Shown here piece after piece: positions 52,113 to 59,917 of a DNA stretch of 64,000 nucleotides. The notes below the pieces were generated by a model, which did not search any database, was not told the DNA's origin, and worked only from the letters and a program-made list of their open reading frames with translations. Made by a program: the position numbers and the translations under genes. Source of the stretch: Verrucomicrobiaceae bacterium UBA1938 (lineage in GTDB: Bacteria > Verrucomicrobiota > Verrucomicrobiia > Verrucomicrobiales > Verrucomicrobiaceae); contig DDFC01000042.1 in NCBI GenBank assembly GCA_002336895.1, positions 1 through 64,000 of the forward strand, written 5' to 3'. Numbering within the stretch: the first letter of the stretch is position 1; every line of letters begins with the position of its first letter.

Positions 52113-52220
52113 GAGAGCGCTAGAGAGGTAGTGGAGGTCTGGCTGGCCCGGCCGCTGTCACGCGCCGGGCCCTGGAGTGCCAGGGCATCAGGAGATCGGT
52201 GGCAGTGGGGTGAACGGGGA

Positions 52221-52796
52221 TCAGGCTTTCAACTCAAAGAGGGGCTGGCCGTACTGGACGGGCTTGCCGTCTTCCACCAGCACGCGGGCGATGGTGCCGC
52301 GCACGCCTTCGGGCTTGATCTCATTCATGACCTTCATGGCCTCGATGATGCAGACCGTGGTGTTTTCATCCACATGGTCGCCCACATTGGCGAAGGCTTT
52401 CTCGCCGGGGGCGGAGCTGCGGTAGAAGGTGCCCACCATGGGCGAATTGATCGTCGGACCCACGGCCTCAGCGGCAGAGGAGGCGGCAGGGGCCGAAGTG
52501 GCAGCGGCGGGAGCTGTCGCCGCTGGTGCGGGGGCAGGGGCGTGAGCCACAGGGGCGGCAGCGTAGGTCACGGGGGCGCCGGAGGAGGCAGGGAGGCTCT
52601 TGAGGAGCTCTTTGACGGCTTCCAGGTCGGAACCGCGACGAAGCTCAAGTTTGGCTCCGTTGCGCTCGCTGTAGAAATAGGAAACATCGTTCCCCGCCAT
52701 CAACTGAACGATCTCACGTATTTGGCTGAGATCGTTCGAGGAGGACGATGCGGAAGGGGCGGGGGCGGCAGGTTTGGATTTGGTGCGTTTGGCCAT
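52221..52796 (-). CDS. accB: Acetyl-CoA carboxylase, biotin carboxyl carrier protein
   Basis: AccB carries biotin between the two active sites of acetyl-CoA carboxylase. The 191-residue protein has an N-terminal dimerisation-like region, a long Ala/Pro linker (about residues 70-110), and the biotinyl domain with the modified Lys155 in EAMKVMNE and the capping INSPMVGTFYRS start. The N-terminal 20 residues are Lys/Ser/Ala-rich. It is directly upstream of accC. Confidence 0.97.
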   Translation of the reverse strand: MAKRTKSKPAAPAPSASSSSNDLSQIREIVQLMAGNDVSYFYSERNGAKLELRRGSDLEAVKELLKSLPASSGAPVTYAAAPVAHAPAPAPAATAPAAATSAPAASSAAEAVGPTINSPMVGTFYRSSAPGEKAFANVGDHVDENTTVCIIEAMKVMNEIKPEGVRGTIARVLVEDGKPVQYGQPLFELKA

Positions 52797-52902
52797 GTCG
52801 GGGAGAGTGTGTCAACGAACGGACTCCGATCATACAAACTCAGCCAGAGGTGGCAACCATAAAGGCAGCCTTGACATTTAAGTTACCTCCGCCCCGTCCC
52901 TA

Positions 52903-53715
52903 TCAAGGAACACGCGGAAATTTGGAAAAATCTGGCTTCCGCTTCTCCACGTAGGCGTTTTTGCCCTCCTTGGCCTCCTCGCTCATGTAGTAGAGAAGGG
53001 TGGCGTTTCCGGCCAGGTCCAGCAGGCCCATCTGGCCGTCGCAGTCGGCATTCAGGGCGGCCTTCAGGCAGCGCAGGGCCAGGGGGGAGTGCTGCAGCAT
53101 CTCGCGGCACCATTTCAGGGTCTCCTCCTCCAGCTGCTCCAGAGGCACCACGGTATTCACCAGTCCCATGTCCAGGGCTTCTTTGGCGTCATACTGGCGG
53201 CAGAGGTACCAGATCTCGCGGGCTTTTTTCTGCCCCACGATGCGGGCCAGGTAGCTGGAGCCCAGGCCGCCGTCAAAGCTGCCCACCTTGGGGCCGGTCT
53301 GGCCAAAACGGGCGTTTTCTGCGGCGATGGTCAGATCACACACCACATGCAGCACGTGGCCGCCGCCGATGGCGTAGCCCGCCACCATGGCTACCACGGG
53401 CTTGGGGATAGTGCGGATCTTGCGCTGCACATCCAGGATGTTCAGGCGGGGCACGCCGTCATCGCCGATGTAGCCTGCATCTCCACGCACCTTCTGGTCG
53501 CCGCCGGAGCAGAAGGCCAGGGGGCCTTCGCCACAGAGGATGATCACGCCCACTTCCCGGTCCTCATGCACGATGTCAAATGCCTCCAGCATCTCTTTCA
53601 CCGTCAGCGGGCGGAAGGCATTGCGCACCTTGGGCCGGTTGATGGTGATCTTGGCGATGCCGTCGCTGGTCTTTTCCAGCTTGATGTCCTTGAAGGTCTT
53701 GATGGGGGTCCACAT
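52903..53715 (-). CDS. menB: 1,4-dihydroxy-2-naphthoyl-CoA synthase
   Basis: MenB closes the naphthoquinone ring in menaquinone synthesis. The 270-residue crotonase-fold protein has the MenB-specific FCSGGDQKVRGDAGYIGDDG, the oxyanion-hole AGYAIGGGHVLHVVCDL, and KVGSFDGGLGSSYLAR with the conserved glycines. The C-terminus YVEKRKPDFSKFPRVP is typical. It implies a respiratory chain using menaquinone. Other men genes are not adjacent. It is transcribed toward accB with 106 bases between. Confidence 0.97.
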   Translation of the reverse strand: MWTPIKTFKDIKLEKTSDGIAKITINRPKVRNAFRPLTVKEMLEAFDIVHEDREVGVIILCGEGPLAFCSGGDQKVRGDAGYIGDDGVPRLNILDVQRKIRTIPKPVVAMVAGYAIGGGHVLHVVCDLTIAAENARFGQTGPKVGSFDGGLGSSYLARIVGQKKAREIWYLCRQYDAKEALDMGLVNTVVPLEQLEEETLKWCREMLQHSPLALRCLKAALNADCDGQMGLLDLAGNATLLYYMSEEAKEGKNAYVEKRKPDFSKFPRVP

Positions 53716-53734
53716 GGGGGGAGGGGGAGTTGGC

Positions 53735-53853
53735 GGTGGTTTACGGTTGTTGACAGTTGTTTACGGTGGTTAACCGGAGTGCAAGGCAGGGAGGTTGACG
53801 GCGGTTTGGAAACAATCGTAAACAACGGTCAACCACTGTAAACGATTGTAAAC
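53735..53853. repeat. GTTTAC/GTTGAC short-repeat cluster
   Basis: The gap between menB and the PfkB gene is filled with variants of GTTTACGGTTGTTGAC on the plus strand (53735-53775) and the reverse complement, such as GTAAACAACGGTCAACC (53818-53834), on the right. The two halves can fold back on each other around a GC-richer centre. Up to six GTTTAC or GTAAAC cores are present within 119 bases. This looks like a local array of a short interspersed repeat. Confidence 0.7.
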
Positions 53854-54768
53854 TCAAGCGAAGCTTGTGAACGTGCGCAGCTCGGAGATACGCGCGGCGA
53901 TGTCCTTGAGAGTCACCGTTTGCAGCTTGTGGGTGCTGAAGGCTTCGCAGGTGTAGCTGGCGGTCACGCTGCCGTGGACGACGGCGGTCTTGAGGTCTTC
54001 AAAGGTGGGCTTGGTCTTGCCGTTGGCAGCCAGCCAGCCAGAAAGGCCGCCGAGGAAGGAGTCGCCAGCGCCGGTGGGGTCAAAGACGCTGTGCAGCGGG
54101 TAGGCGGAGCAGGCGAAGAATTCCTCCGGCTTCTCTCCAAAGAGAAAGCTGCCGTGCTCGCCGCGCTTCACGATGACAAAGCGCGGGCCCTTGGCCTGCA
54201 GCTTGCGTCCGGCTTCCACGAGGTTGGTGGTTCCGGCAAATTCCTTGGCCTCGCCGTCATTGATGACGAGGAGGTCGATGCGCTTGAGCACGTCGTGCAG
54301 GCGTTCATTGGCGATGTTGATCCACAGGTCCATGGTGTCAGCTGTGACGAAGTCGGCCTGGATCTGGTCCAGCATCTGCATCTGGTTGTCGGGGCTCATG
54401 TTGGCGGCCACGGCCACCTTGGCGGCCTTGGCGGCGGCGGGGAGCTTGGGCTGCCACTGCTCCAGCACATTGATGCCCACCTTGTGGGTGGTACGGTTGT
54501 TCATGTCCTCATGGTACTCGCCGGTCCAGGTGAAGGACTCACCTTCGCTGCGCTCCAGGCCGTCCAGGGTGATGCCGCGTGAGGCCAGCATGTCGAGGTG
54601 GGGCTTGGGGAAATCATGGCCGATGACGCCCACGAGGTGGATGGGCTGGCAGAAGATGCTGGCGGCCAGCGCGGCATAGCTGGCGGAACCTCCGAGCAGG
54701 TTCTCCTGGGCATCCTGCGGGGTTTTGACGTTGTCGAGGGCGACGGTTCCGGCGATGACGACTGACAT
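53854..54768 (-). CDS. PfkB/ribokinase-family sugar kinase
   Basis: This 304-residue kinase phosphorylates a sugar or nucleoside. The first PfkB signature is seen as LLGGSASYAALAAS, and the second as FDPTGAGDSFLGGL with catalytic Asp236. The start SVVIAGTVALDNV and LVINDGEAKEFAGT fit the family. Substrate specificity (ribose, adenosine, fructose derivatives) is not readable. It is a single gene; a 144-base gap divides it from the divergent OmpA-like gene. Confidence 0.92.
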   Translation of the reverse strand: MSVVIAGTVALDNVKTPQDAQENLLGGSASYAALAASIFCQPIHLVGVIGHDFPKPHLDMLASRGITLDGLERSEGESFTWTGEYHEDMNNRTTHKVGINVLEQWQPKLPAAAKAAKVAVAANMSPDNQMQMLDQIQADFVTADTMDLWINIANERLHDVLKRIDLLVINDGEAKEFAGTTNLVEAGRKLQAKGPRFVIVKRGEHGSFLFGEKPEEFFACSAYPLHSVFDPTGAGDSFLGGLSGWLAANGKTKPTFEDLKTAVVHGSVTASYTCEAFSTHKLQTVTLKDIAARISELRTFTSFA

Positions 54769-54912
54769 GAGCGTGATTTTGTGGTTAAGTAATTGGGGTA
54801 CAGTTAGTCCTTGCCACGCCGTCTGCGTACTTTTAACGGTACTACAGGTCAGCGGGGCCGCGGATTATCGGTTCCGCCTCCGCTGTGTCAATTGCCACTC
54901 CGCCACTCTTTC

Positions 54913-56187
54913 ATGCGTCTGAAACTGCTGCTTTTCATGCTCATCCTGCTGCCCATGGCCACAGGAGTGCATGCTTGGCTCTTTTGCCGGGACAATCTCC
55001 CGCTGCTGACGCAGGATGCGGTGGAAAGGCTGAAAGCCGCCGGGGTGCGGGATCCGGTGGTGGAGGTGCGGTTCTTTGACCTGGCCGTGTCTGGAGAGGC
55101 GCCGGACCCGGCAGCACGGCAGCGTGCGCTGGCCTCCCTGCGTGAGCTGGCCCCCATGCGGCTGAAGCCTGGCGCAGAGCATATCGTGGTGCGGGCCAGC
55201 CTCGGCTCCCGGCTGGATGGCGGTACGCTGCACCTCAGCGGCTGGTTTCCGCAGGGGGATGAGATCAAAAACCTGAAACGTCTGCTGTCGGACCTGCGTC
55301 CGGACCTGAAGCTGGACACGAAGGCGCTGCACACCTCCGGCGAGGTGAGATGGTCGGACGGGGTGAAGCCGCCGCTGACCACGGCCAGCCCGCTGCTGAA
55401 GCCGCTTATCGACACCCTGCGCGTGCCAGCCGAGCTGCACATTCACGCCACAGAGGACGCCATCGTCCTCAGCGGCCTGCTGCCGGACACCGCGCTGAAG
55501 GCGGAGCTGGTGGCCGCGCTGGCAGAGACTGCCGCAGGGCGTGTGGTGGACCCCGCTGCACTGAAGGCCAGCCCGCATGTGCAGACAGCCGCCTTTGCTA
55601 GGACGCAGCAGCTCGCGGCTTTTGTGAGCGGCTACTTCAGCGTGCCCGGCCCGCGTTCCTTTGATATTCGGAGCGATGGCGTCCCGCACCTCAGCGGCAT
55701 GGCCACCCGCCAGCTGGAGAGCGTGTGGCTGGCGCTGCTGCGGCCGGTGACGGGCGCTGCAAAGGTGGATGCGCAGTTTACGCTCCTGCCCTCAGTCTAT
55801 CATTTTCCAGGGTATCGAGTACAGTCCAAGATTTCTCCGGAATCGCTGAAGCCGCTGCGCGAGATCCTGCGTGCCAGCGTCATCCTGTTTGATGTGGGCT
55901 CGGCACATATACTGCCGCAGGAGCAGACAGAGCTGGCGCAGCTGGCCCCCACGCTGCTGGCTGCGGGCCCGGCGCTGAGGCTGGTGATAGGTGCACATCC
56001 GGACCCTTCTGCTCCAGCTGGAGCTGAGAAGGCTCTGGGCCAGGCGCGTGCCGAGGCCGTGCTCTCCTTTCTGGTGCACCAGGGGGTGCCTGCCTCAGAC
56101 ATCAGCGCCACTGTTTTTGATTCCGTGCCTGCAGGCTCTCCAGCCGCACCGGCCAGTCCGCGCAGCGTGGAACTCCTCGTCAAATAA
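54913..56187 (+). CDS. OmpA-domain envelope protein
   Basis: The 424-residue protein starts with an uncleaved anchor or signal (KLLLFMLILLPMATGVHA). The middle contains two or three repeated alpha-beta units of BON-like type (VVRASLGSRLDGGTLHLSGW, LHIHATEDAIVLSGLLP). The C-terminal domain is OmpA-like: ILFDVGSAHILPQEQTELAQ, then a GAHPDPS loop and LGQARAEAVLSFLVHQG, where the peptidoglycan-binding Asp-x(10)-Arg pattern is replaced by related residues. I use the ATG at 54913. It is followed after nine bases by an anchored helix-hairpin-helix protein, and I believe such pairs occur in other phyla. Confidence 0.83.
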   Translation: MRLKLLLFMLILLPMATGVHAWLFCRDNLPLLTQDAVERLKAAGVRDPVVEVRFFDLAVSGEAPDPAARQRALASLRELAPMRLKPGAEHIVVRASLGSRLDGGTLHLSGWFPQGDEIKNLKRLLSDLRPDLKLDTKALHTSGEVRWSDGVKPPLTTASPLLKPLIDTLRVPAELHIHATEDAIVLSGLLPDTALKAELVAALAETAAGRVVDPAALKASPHVQTAAFARTQQLAAFVSGYFSVPGPRSFDIRSDGVPHLSGMATRQLESVWLALLRPVTGAAKVDAQFTLLPSVYHFPGYRVQSKISPESLKPLREILRASVILFDVGSAHILPQEQTELAQLAPTLLAAGPALRLVIGAHPDPSAPAGAEKALGQARAEAVLSFLVHQGVPASDISATVFDSVPAGSPAAPASPRSVELLVK

Positions 56188-56196
56188 CTCCAGCTC

Positions 56197-57204
56197 ATGA
56201 AATTTGATTTTGAATCCCTCACCGCCGAGCCGCTGATCTACATGCTCATGCACAGTGGCGCGTTTGTCTGCGTGCTGGGGGGCATCTTTTTCATCGTGGG
56301 CATGCTCTTTGGTTTTGCCACCTGGGGGCGCTATAAGCGGCAGACGAAAGCGCTGCTGAAAGAGGTGGAGTCCATGAAGGGGGAGATCGCAGACCTGAAG
56401 CGCAAGATCGCCGACCATGCGGTGAAGTCCGGGCCGGTCATCGCCATGGCCACAGAGACCATCCACATGCCCAAGAAAGAAGCCTCCGCCGCGCCTGCTG
56501 CGGAGGCGGTCCCCGCTGTGACGACACCACCTGCTGCAACGGCTGTAGTCAAGGCTCCGCCTGCGGCTGTAAAAGTGCCCCCACCTGCCAGTCTCAATCT
56601 CATCAAGCCCAAGGCGGTGTCGCCGCCTGCACCGGCAGAGTCGGTCTCAGCTCCCGCTTCTTCTTCTTCTTCTTCTTCTTCTTCTTCAGAGCCCGCCAAG
56701 GCCAACCCATGGGTGGCATCTTCGCCGTCCGAGCGGCACGTCTCGCCTCTGGCTTCCATCATTGCCACGCACCCGCATGAGAGGGATGACGAAGGCAGTG
56801 CTGAGGCGGAGGCCGTCGCCATTCCGAGCGAGCTCTCGGTGTCGCCCCTGCCGGAAATCGAAATCCACGCCGAGCCGGAGATCAAACCTGAGAACAAGAT
56901 CCAGCCTGAGCCTGTGATCTTGACGGAAACTGCGATCAAGCCGATGGAGGATTCCAAACTGGGCTCCGTGTATCAAACGCGGCCCGAAAAGGTGGATGAC
57001 CTCACGGCGCTCAATGGTGTCGCTCAGGGCTTGGAGCAGCGGCTCAATGAGCTGGGTGTCTACACCTACGCGCAGATCGCCGGGTGGAATGAGGATCATG
57101 TACGCGAGTTCTCCAGCCGCCTCGCCTTTAAAGACCGCATCCAGCGCGAGCAGTGGGTGGAGCAGGCCGCCAAGCTGGCCGCTGGCGGGAAAAAGGCAGC
57201 CTGA
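56197..57204 (+). CDS. Membrane-anchored helix-hairpin-helix (H3TH-like) protein
   Basis: The 335-residue protein has one membrane helix (about residues 18-40, ending GFATWGRYKRQ), a short coiled coil (KALLKEVESMKGEIADLKRK), a long Ala/Pro/Ser/Glu-rich disordered middle with a run of ten serines, and a C-terminal domain of 75 residues. That domain (VDDLTALNGVAQGLEQRLNE, then YAQIAGWNEDHVREFSSRL and IQREQWVEQAAKLA) is of the flap-endonuclease-like helix-3-turn-helix type that follows ribosomal and envelope proteins in many genomes. It probably binds nucleic acid or protein; no nuclease active site is seen. It is coupled to the OmpA-like gene. Confidence 0.8.
   Translation: MKFDFESLTAEPLIYMLMHSGAFVCVLGGIFFIVGMLFGFATWGRYKRQTKALLKEVESMKGEIADLKRKIADHAVKSGPVIAMATETIHMPKKEASAAPAAEAVPAVTTPPAATAVVKAPPAAVKVPPPASLNLIKPKAVSPPAPAESVSAPASSSSSSSSSSEPAKANPWVASSPSERHVSPLASIIATHPHERDDEGSAEAEAVAIPSELSVSPLPEIEIHAEPEIKPENKIQPEPVILTETAIKPMEDSKLGSVYQTRPEKVDDLTALNGVAQGLEQRLNELGVYTYAQIAGWNEDHVREFSSRLAFKDRIQREQWVEQAAKLAAGGKKAA
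56658..56687 (+). repeat. (TTC)10 microsatellite in coding sequence
   Basis: Ten perfect TTC units encode the serine run of the helix-hairpin-helix protein (read as TCT TCT). Slippage would change the length in whole codons and would not shift the frame. Confidence 0.95.
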
Positions 57205-57263
57205 CAAACAGCTGGCAAGTGAACGGCTGCAACCGATGCCCGTGGGGTGGGTTCAAGCCACGC

Positions 57264-58598
57264 ATGAGCACGCGCCTCACCCTCTTTGTTCTGTTTGCCT
57301 CCTCCATGATCGGCAGCGCCGCCGACTGGCCGCGCTTTCGCGGGCCGAATGGCAGCGGCATCGCTCCCGATGACAAACCTGTGCCTGTGGAGTGGAGCGC
57401 CACAAAAAACCTCAAGTGGAAGACCACGCTGCCCGGCCCGGGTTCCTCCAGCCCCATCGTGGTGGCAGACCGCATCTTCGTCACCTGCTGGAGCGGCTAC
57501 GCCACCGATGGCCCGCAGTCGGCGGGAGACATCACGGCTTTGAAGCGCCACCTCGTGTGCGTGGACCGCACCACCGGCAAGATCCTCTGGGACCAGTCTG
57601 TGCCTGCCAAGCAGCCCGAGGAGCGCTACGGTGGCATGTTTGCCCAGAACGGCTACGCCAGCCACACCCCTGTGTCCGATGGCAAAAGCGTCTTCGCCTT
57701 CTTTGGCAAATCCGGCGTGCATGCCTATGACCTCGAAGGCAAGGAGCTGTGGCAGGCCGATGTGGGAGACTGGGACGACCGCCGCGGCTGGGGCAGCGCC
57801 TCCAGCCCCATCCTGCACGGAGATGTGCTCATCGTGCCCGCGCTGGTGGAGAGCCAGGCGATGTACGGCTTTGATAAAAACACCGGCAAGCAGCTGTGGA
57901 AAGCTCCCTCCGAAGGCTTTGCCGGCACCTGGGGCACGCCAGTCCTCGCCGGAGCGGATCTCGCCATCGCCGTGCCCGGAGAGGTGTGGGGCTTCAATCC
58001 CGACACCGGCAAGCTGCGCTGGTACGCCACCGGCCTGCAGAGCGACTCCGTGTGCAATAGCGTCGTGACCGATGGCAGCGCCGTCTTCGCCATGAGCGAG
58101 CGCGGCGGCGGCTCCGTCGCCATCAAGGCCGGCGGCAAAGGAGACGTCAGCGCCACCAACACCCTGTGGACCGGGCCCAATGGCTCTCGCATCGCCACCC
58201 CCGTGCTCTATGACGGCCGCCTCTACTGGATCAGCGGCACCATCGCTACCTGCCGCGATGCCAAGACCGGCGTGGAGATCTACAACGAACGCATCGAATC
58301 CTCCGGCGGTGGCACGACCACTGCCGCCGCGCCTCAGGGCGGCGGTCAGGGCTTCGGCGGTGGACGCCGTGGAGGTGGAGGCGGTGGAGACTATGCCTCC
58401 CCCGTCGTCGCCAACGGCCACCTCTACCATGTCAGCCGTCGCGGTGAAGTCCTCGTCGCCAAACTCGGCCCCAAGTTTGAACTCATCTCCCGCAACACCA
58501 TCGAAGGCGACACCTCCGACCACAGCGCCACTCCGGCGATCAGCAGCGCGCAGTTGTTTCTGCGCTCGGCGAAGACGCTGTATTGCATTGGGGAGTGA
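57264..58598 (+). CDS. PQQ-like beta-propeller protein
   Basis: The 444-residue secreted protein has a signal peptide (LTLFVLFASSMIGSAADWP) and a seven- or eight-bladed propeller with PQQ-enzyme-like repeats: WPRFRGPNGSG, KILWDQSV, YDLEGKELWQA, FDKNTGKQLWKAP, FNPDTGKLRWYA. A Gly-rich loop (GGGQGFGGGRRGGGGGG) interrupts the last third. PQQ-like propellers without the catalytic residues are common in PVC bacteria as extracellular binding proteins. I use the ATG at 57264 because the signal peptide starts there. It follows the helix-hairpin-helix gene by 59 bases. Confidence 0.88.
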   Translation: MSTRLTLFVLFASSMIGSAADWPRFRGPNGSGIAPDDKPVPVEWSATKNLKWKTTLPGPGSSSPIVVADRIFVTCWSGYATDGPQSAGDITALKRHLVCVDRTTGKILWDQSVPAKQPEERYGGMFAQNGYASHTPVSDGKSVFAFFGKSGVHAYDLEGKELWQADVGDWDDRRGWGSASSPILHGDVLIVPALVESQAMYGFDKNTGKQLWKAPSEGFAGTWGTPVLAGADLAIAVPGEVWGFNPDTGKLRWYATGLQSDSVCNSVVTDGSAVFAMSERGGGSVAIKAGGKGDVSATNTLWTGPNGSRIATPVLYDGRLYWISGTIATCRDAKTGVEIYNERIESSGGGTTTAAAPQGGGQGFGGGRRGGGGGGDYASPVVANGHLYHVSRRGEVLVAKLGPKFELISRNTIEGDTSDHSATPAISSAQLFLRSAKTLYCIGE

Positions 58599-58800
58599 GG
58601 CGCAGGAAATTTTGGAGTGCGGCTGCGAAGCTGCCGCTTTTGAGCGTCTCGTGGTCTGATTGGCAAGCAAGAGGTGCGGGAGCTTTGATGGTGCCGTGAA
58701 GGATGGAGATGGTGCGCATGGTGCTTTCCTATTATGTAACCAAGTTATGCTTGGAAAGCCACATACGGCCCGTGCATACTCGTCTCCGAATGGAAAAAGC

Positions 58801-59910
58801 ATGACCACCTTCCGCCCATTATTAATGATTGTAATCTGGATGGCTTTGGGGGCGCAGGCAGGCGTGCGTGCTGAGGAAAATCAGCCCGGCTATGCCTCTC
58901 TGCTGATCCCATTGAACAAGTCGCCGGAGTTTGCCACGGCTCTGCTTCGACAGGTGGAAAAGGTGATGACGCCAGTGGCATCCGCGAAGCAGAGGCGGGC
59001 CGCAGTCTCCAGCTTCGTGACCCGAGAAGGCTGCTACGTGCTGCATGGGGATCTCTTCGCCAACGGGCAGCACTTTGTGCTGATGGAGTTTCGGGTGGAT
59101 TCCTCGGTTGAGAATCCGGCGACCGAGGAAACGGTGGTGGGTCTCGCGCGGCTGAATGAGGGGAGGTGGGAGCTGTGCACGCTGCTGGACGTTGCTCCCA
59201 TCTGGCGGCCCAAGGGATGGAAGGCAAGCGATGGCGATTATCTGCCCATCACACCCGCAGAGCGGCCCTTTGAGCTTCAAGACTTGTTTGGCGATGGCGT
59301 GCCTGAAGTGATTCTGGTGGCCGATGTGCACAAGTACTGGCAGCAGTATTTTGTATTTCGCTGGCATGCCAAGGCAAAGGTGCTCACGTGTGTTGCCGAC
59401 TCCATGCGCAAGCCAGTGCGAAGCGGGAATTATTTGATCTTGTATTCCAACTCGGGCCGTCGCGCCATCTGGGAGGAGTGGTCGTTCTGCCAATGGGAAG
59501 GACACAGGCTCATAGAAAAAGTCTCATGGCATGAGGAGGTGCCGCACAACGCCCCTGAGAAACCCTTCATGCTGGCAAAATGTACGAACCCCGACGGCAC
59601 GGAGCTTGAGCTTAAAGTGAATGATCGAGAGTGGCTTTCTGACACGGAATCAGTGTATCAGATCACGCGGCAGGAAAAGCCCTTTGCAAGAGTGACATTC
59701 AAGTGGAGCCGGACGTTAGTCGCTGTCACAGCCGATGGATTTTATCCTTCAGGCGAAGAGTCGGCGTATCTCTATGAAAAACTCTCGGGGCTGCCCCGGA
59801 AACTTTATCCTGGGCTGGAAAATCAAAAGCGGATTAAATCGCTGGAAAAATCAGTGAAGATTCATGTCGAGGGTGAGCATGAGGCTCGGGAGATGCTATT
59901 TCCTCGATGA
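58801..59910 (+). CDS. Secreted protein of unknown function
   Basis: The 369-residue product has a signal peptide (FRPLLMIVIWMALGAQAGVRA) and a mixed, beta-rich body with aromatic residues (FELQDLFGDGVPEVILVADV, YWQQYFVFRWHAKAKVLTCV). The GDGVPEVILV segment resembles the FG-GAP/VCBS-type metal-binding loop of secreted propeller proteins, but only one copy is seen. No family is secure. The ATG at 58801 directly starts the signal peptide; the frame extends farther upstream. It converges on hrpB with 7 bases between the stops. Confidence 0.75.
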   Translation: MTTFRPLLMIVIWMALGAQAGVRAEENQPGYASLLIPLNKSPEFATALLRQVEKVMTPVASAKQRRAAVSSFVTREGCYVLHGDLFANGQHFVLMEFRVDSSVENPATEETVVGLARLNEGRWELCTLLDVAPIWRPKGWKASDGDYLPITPAERPFELQDLFGDGVPEVILVADVHKYWQQYFVFRWHAKAKVLTCVADSMRKPVRSGNYLILYSNSGRRAIWEEWSFCQWEGHRLIEKVSWHEEVPHNAPEKPFMLAKCTNPDGTELELKVNDREWLSDTESVYQITRQEKPFARVTFKWSRTLVAVTADGFYPSGEESAYLYEKLSGLPRKLYPGLENQKRIKSLEKSVKIHVEGEHEAREMLFPR

Positions 59911-59917
59911 CTGAGTC

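Noticed and set aside
53735..53853. Possible CRISPR array
   Set aside because: Units are short, degenerate and partly inverted, with no constant spacers and no cas gene in the window.
57096..58808. A 570-codon open frame antisense to the PQQ-like propeller gene
   Set aside because: Glycine- and histidine-rich mirror image of the propeller repeats; the plus-strand protein has a signal peptide and clear repeats.
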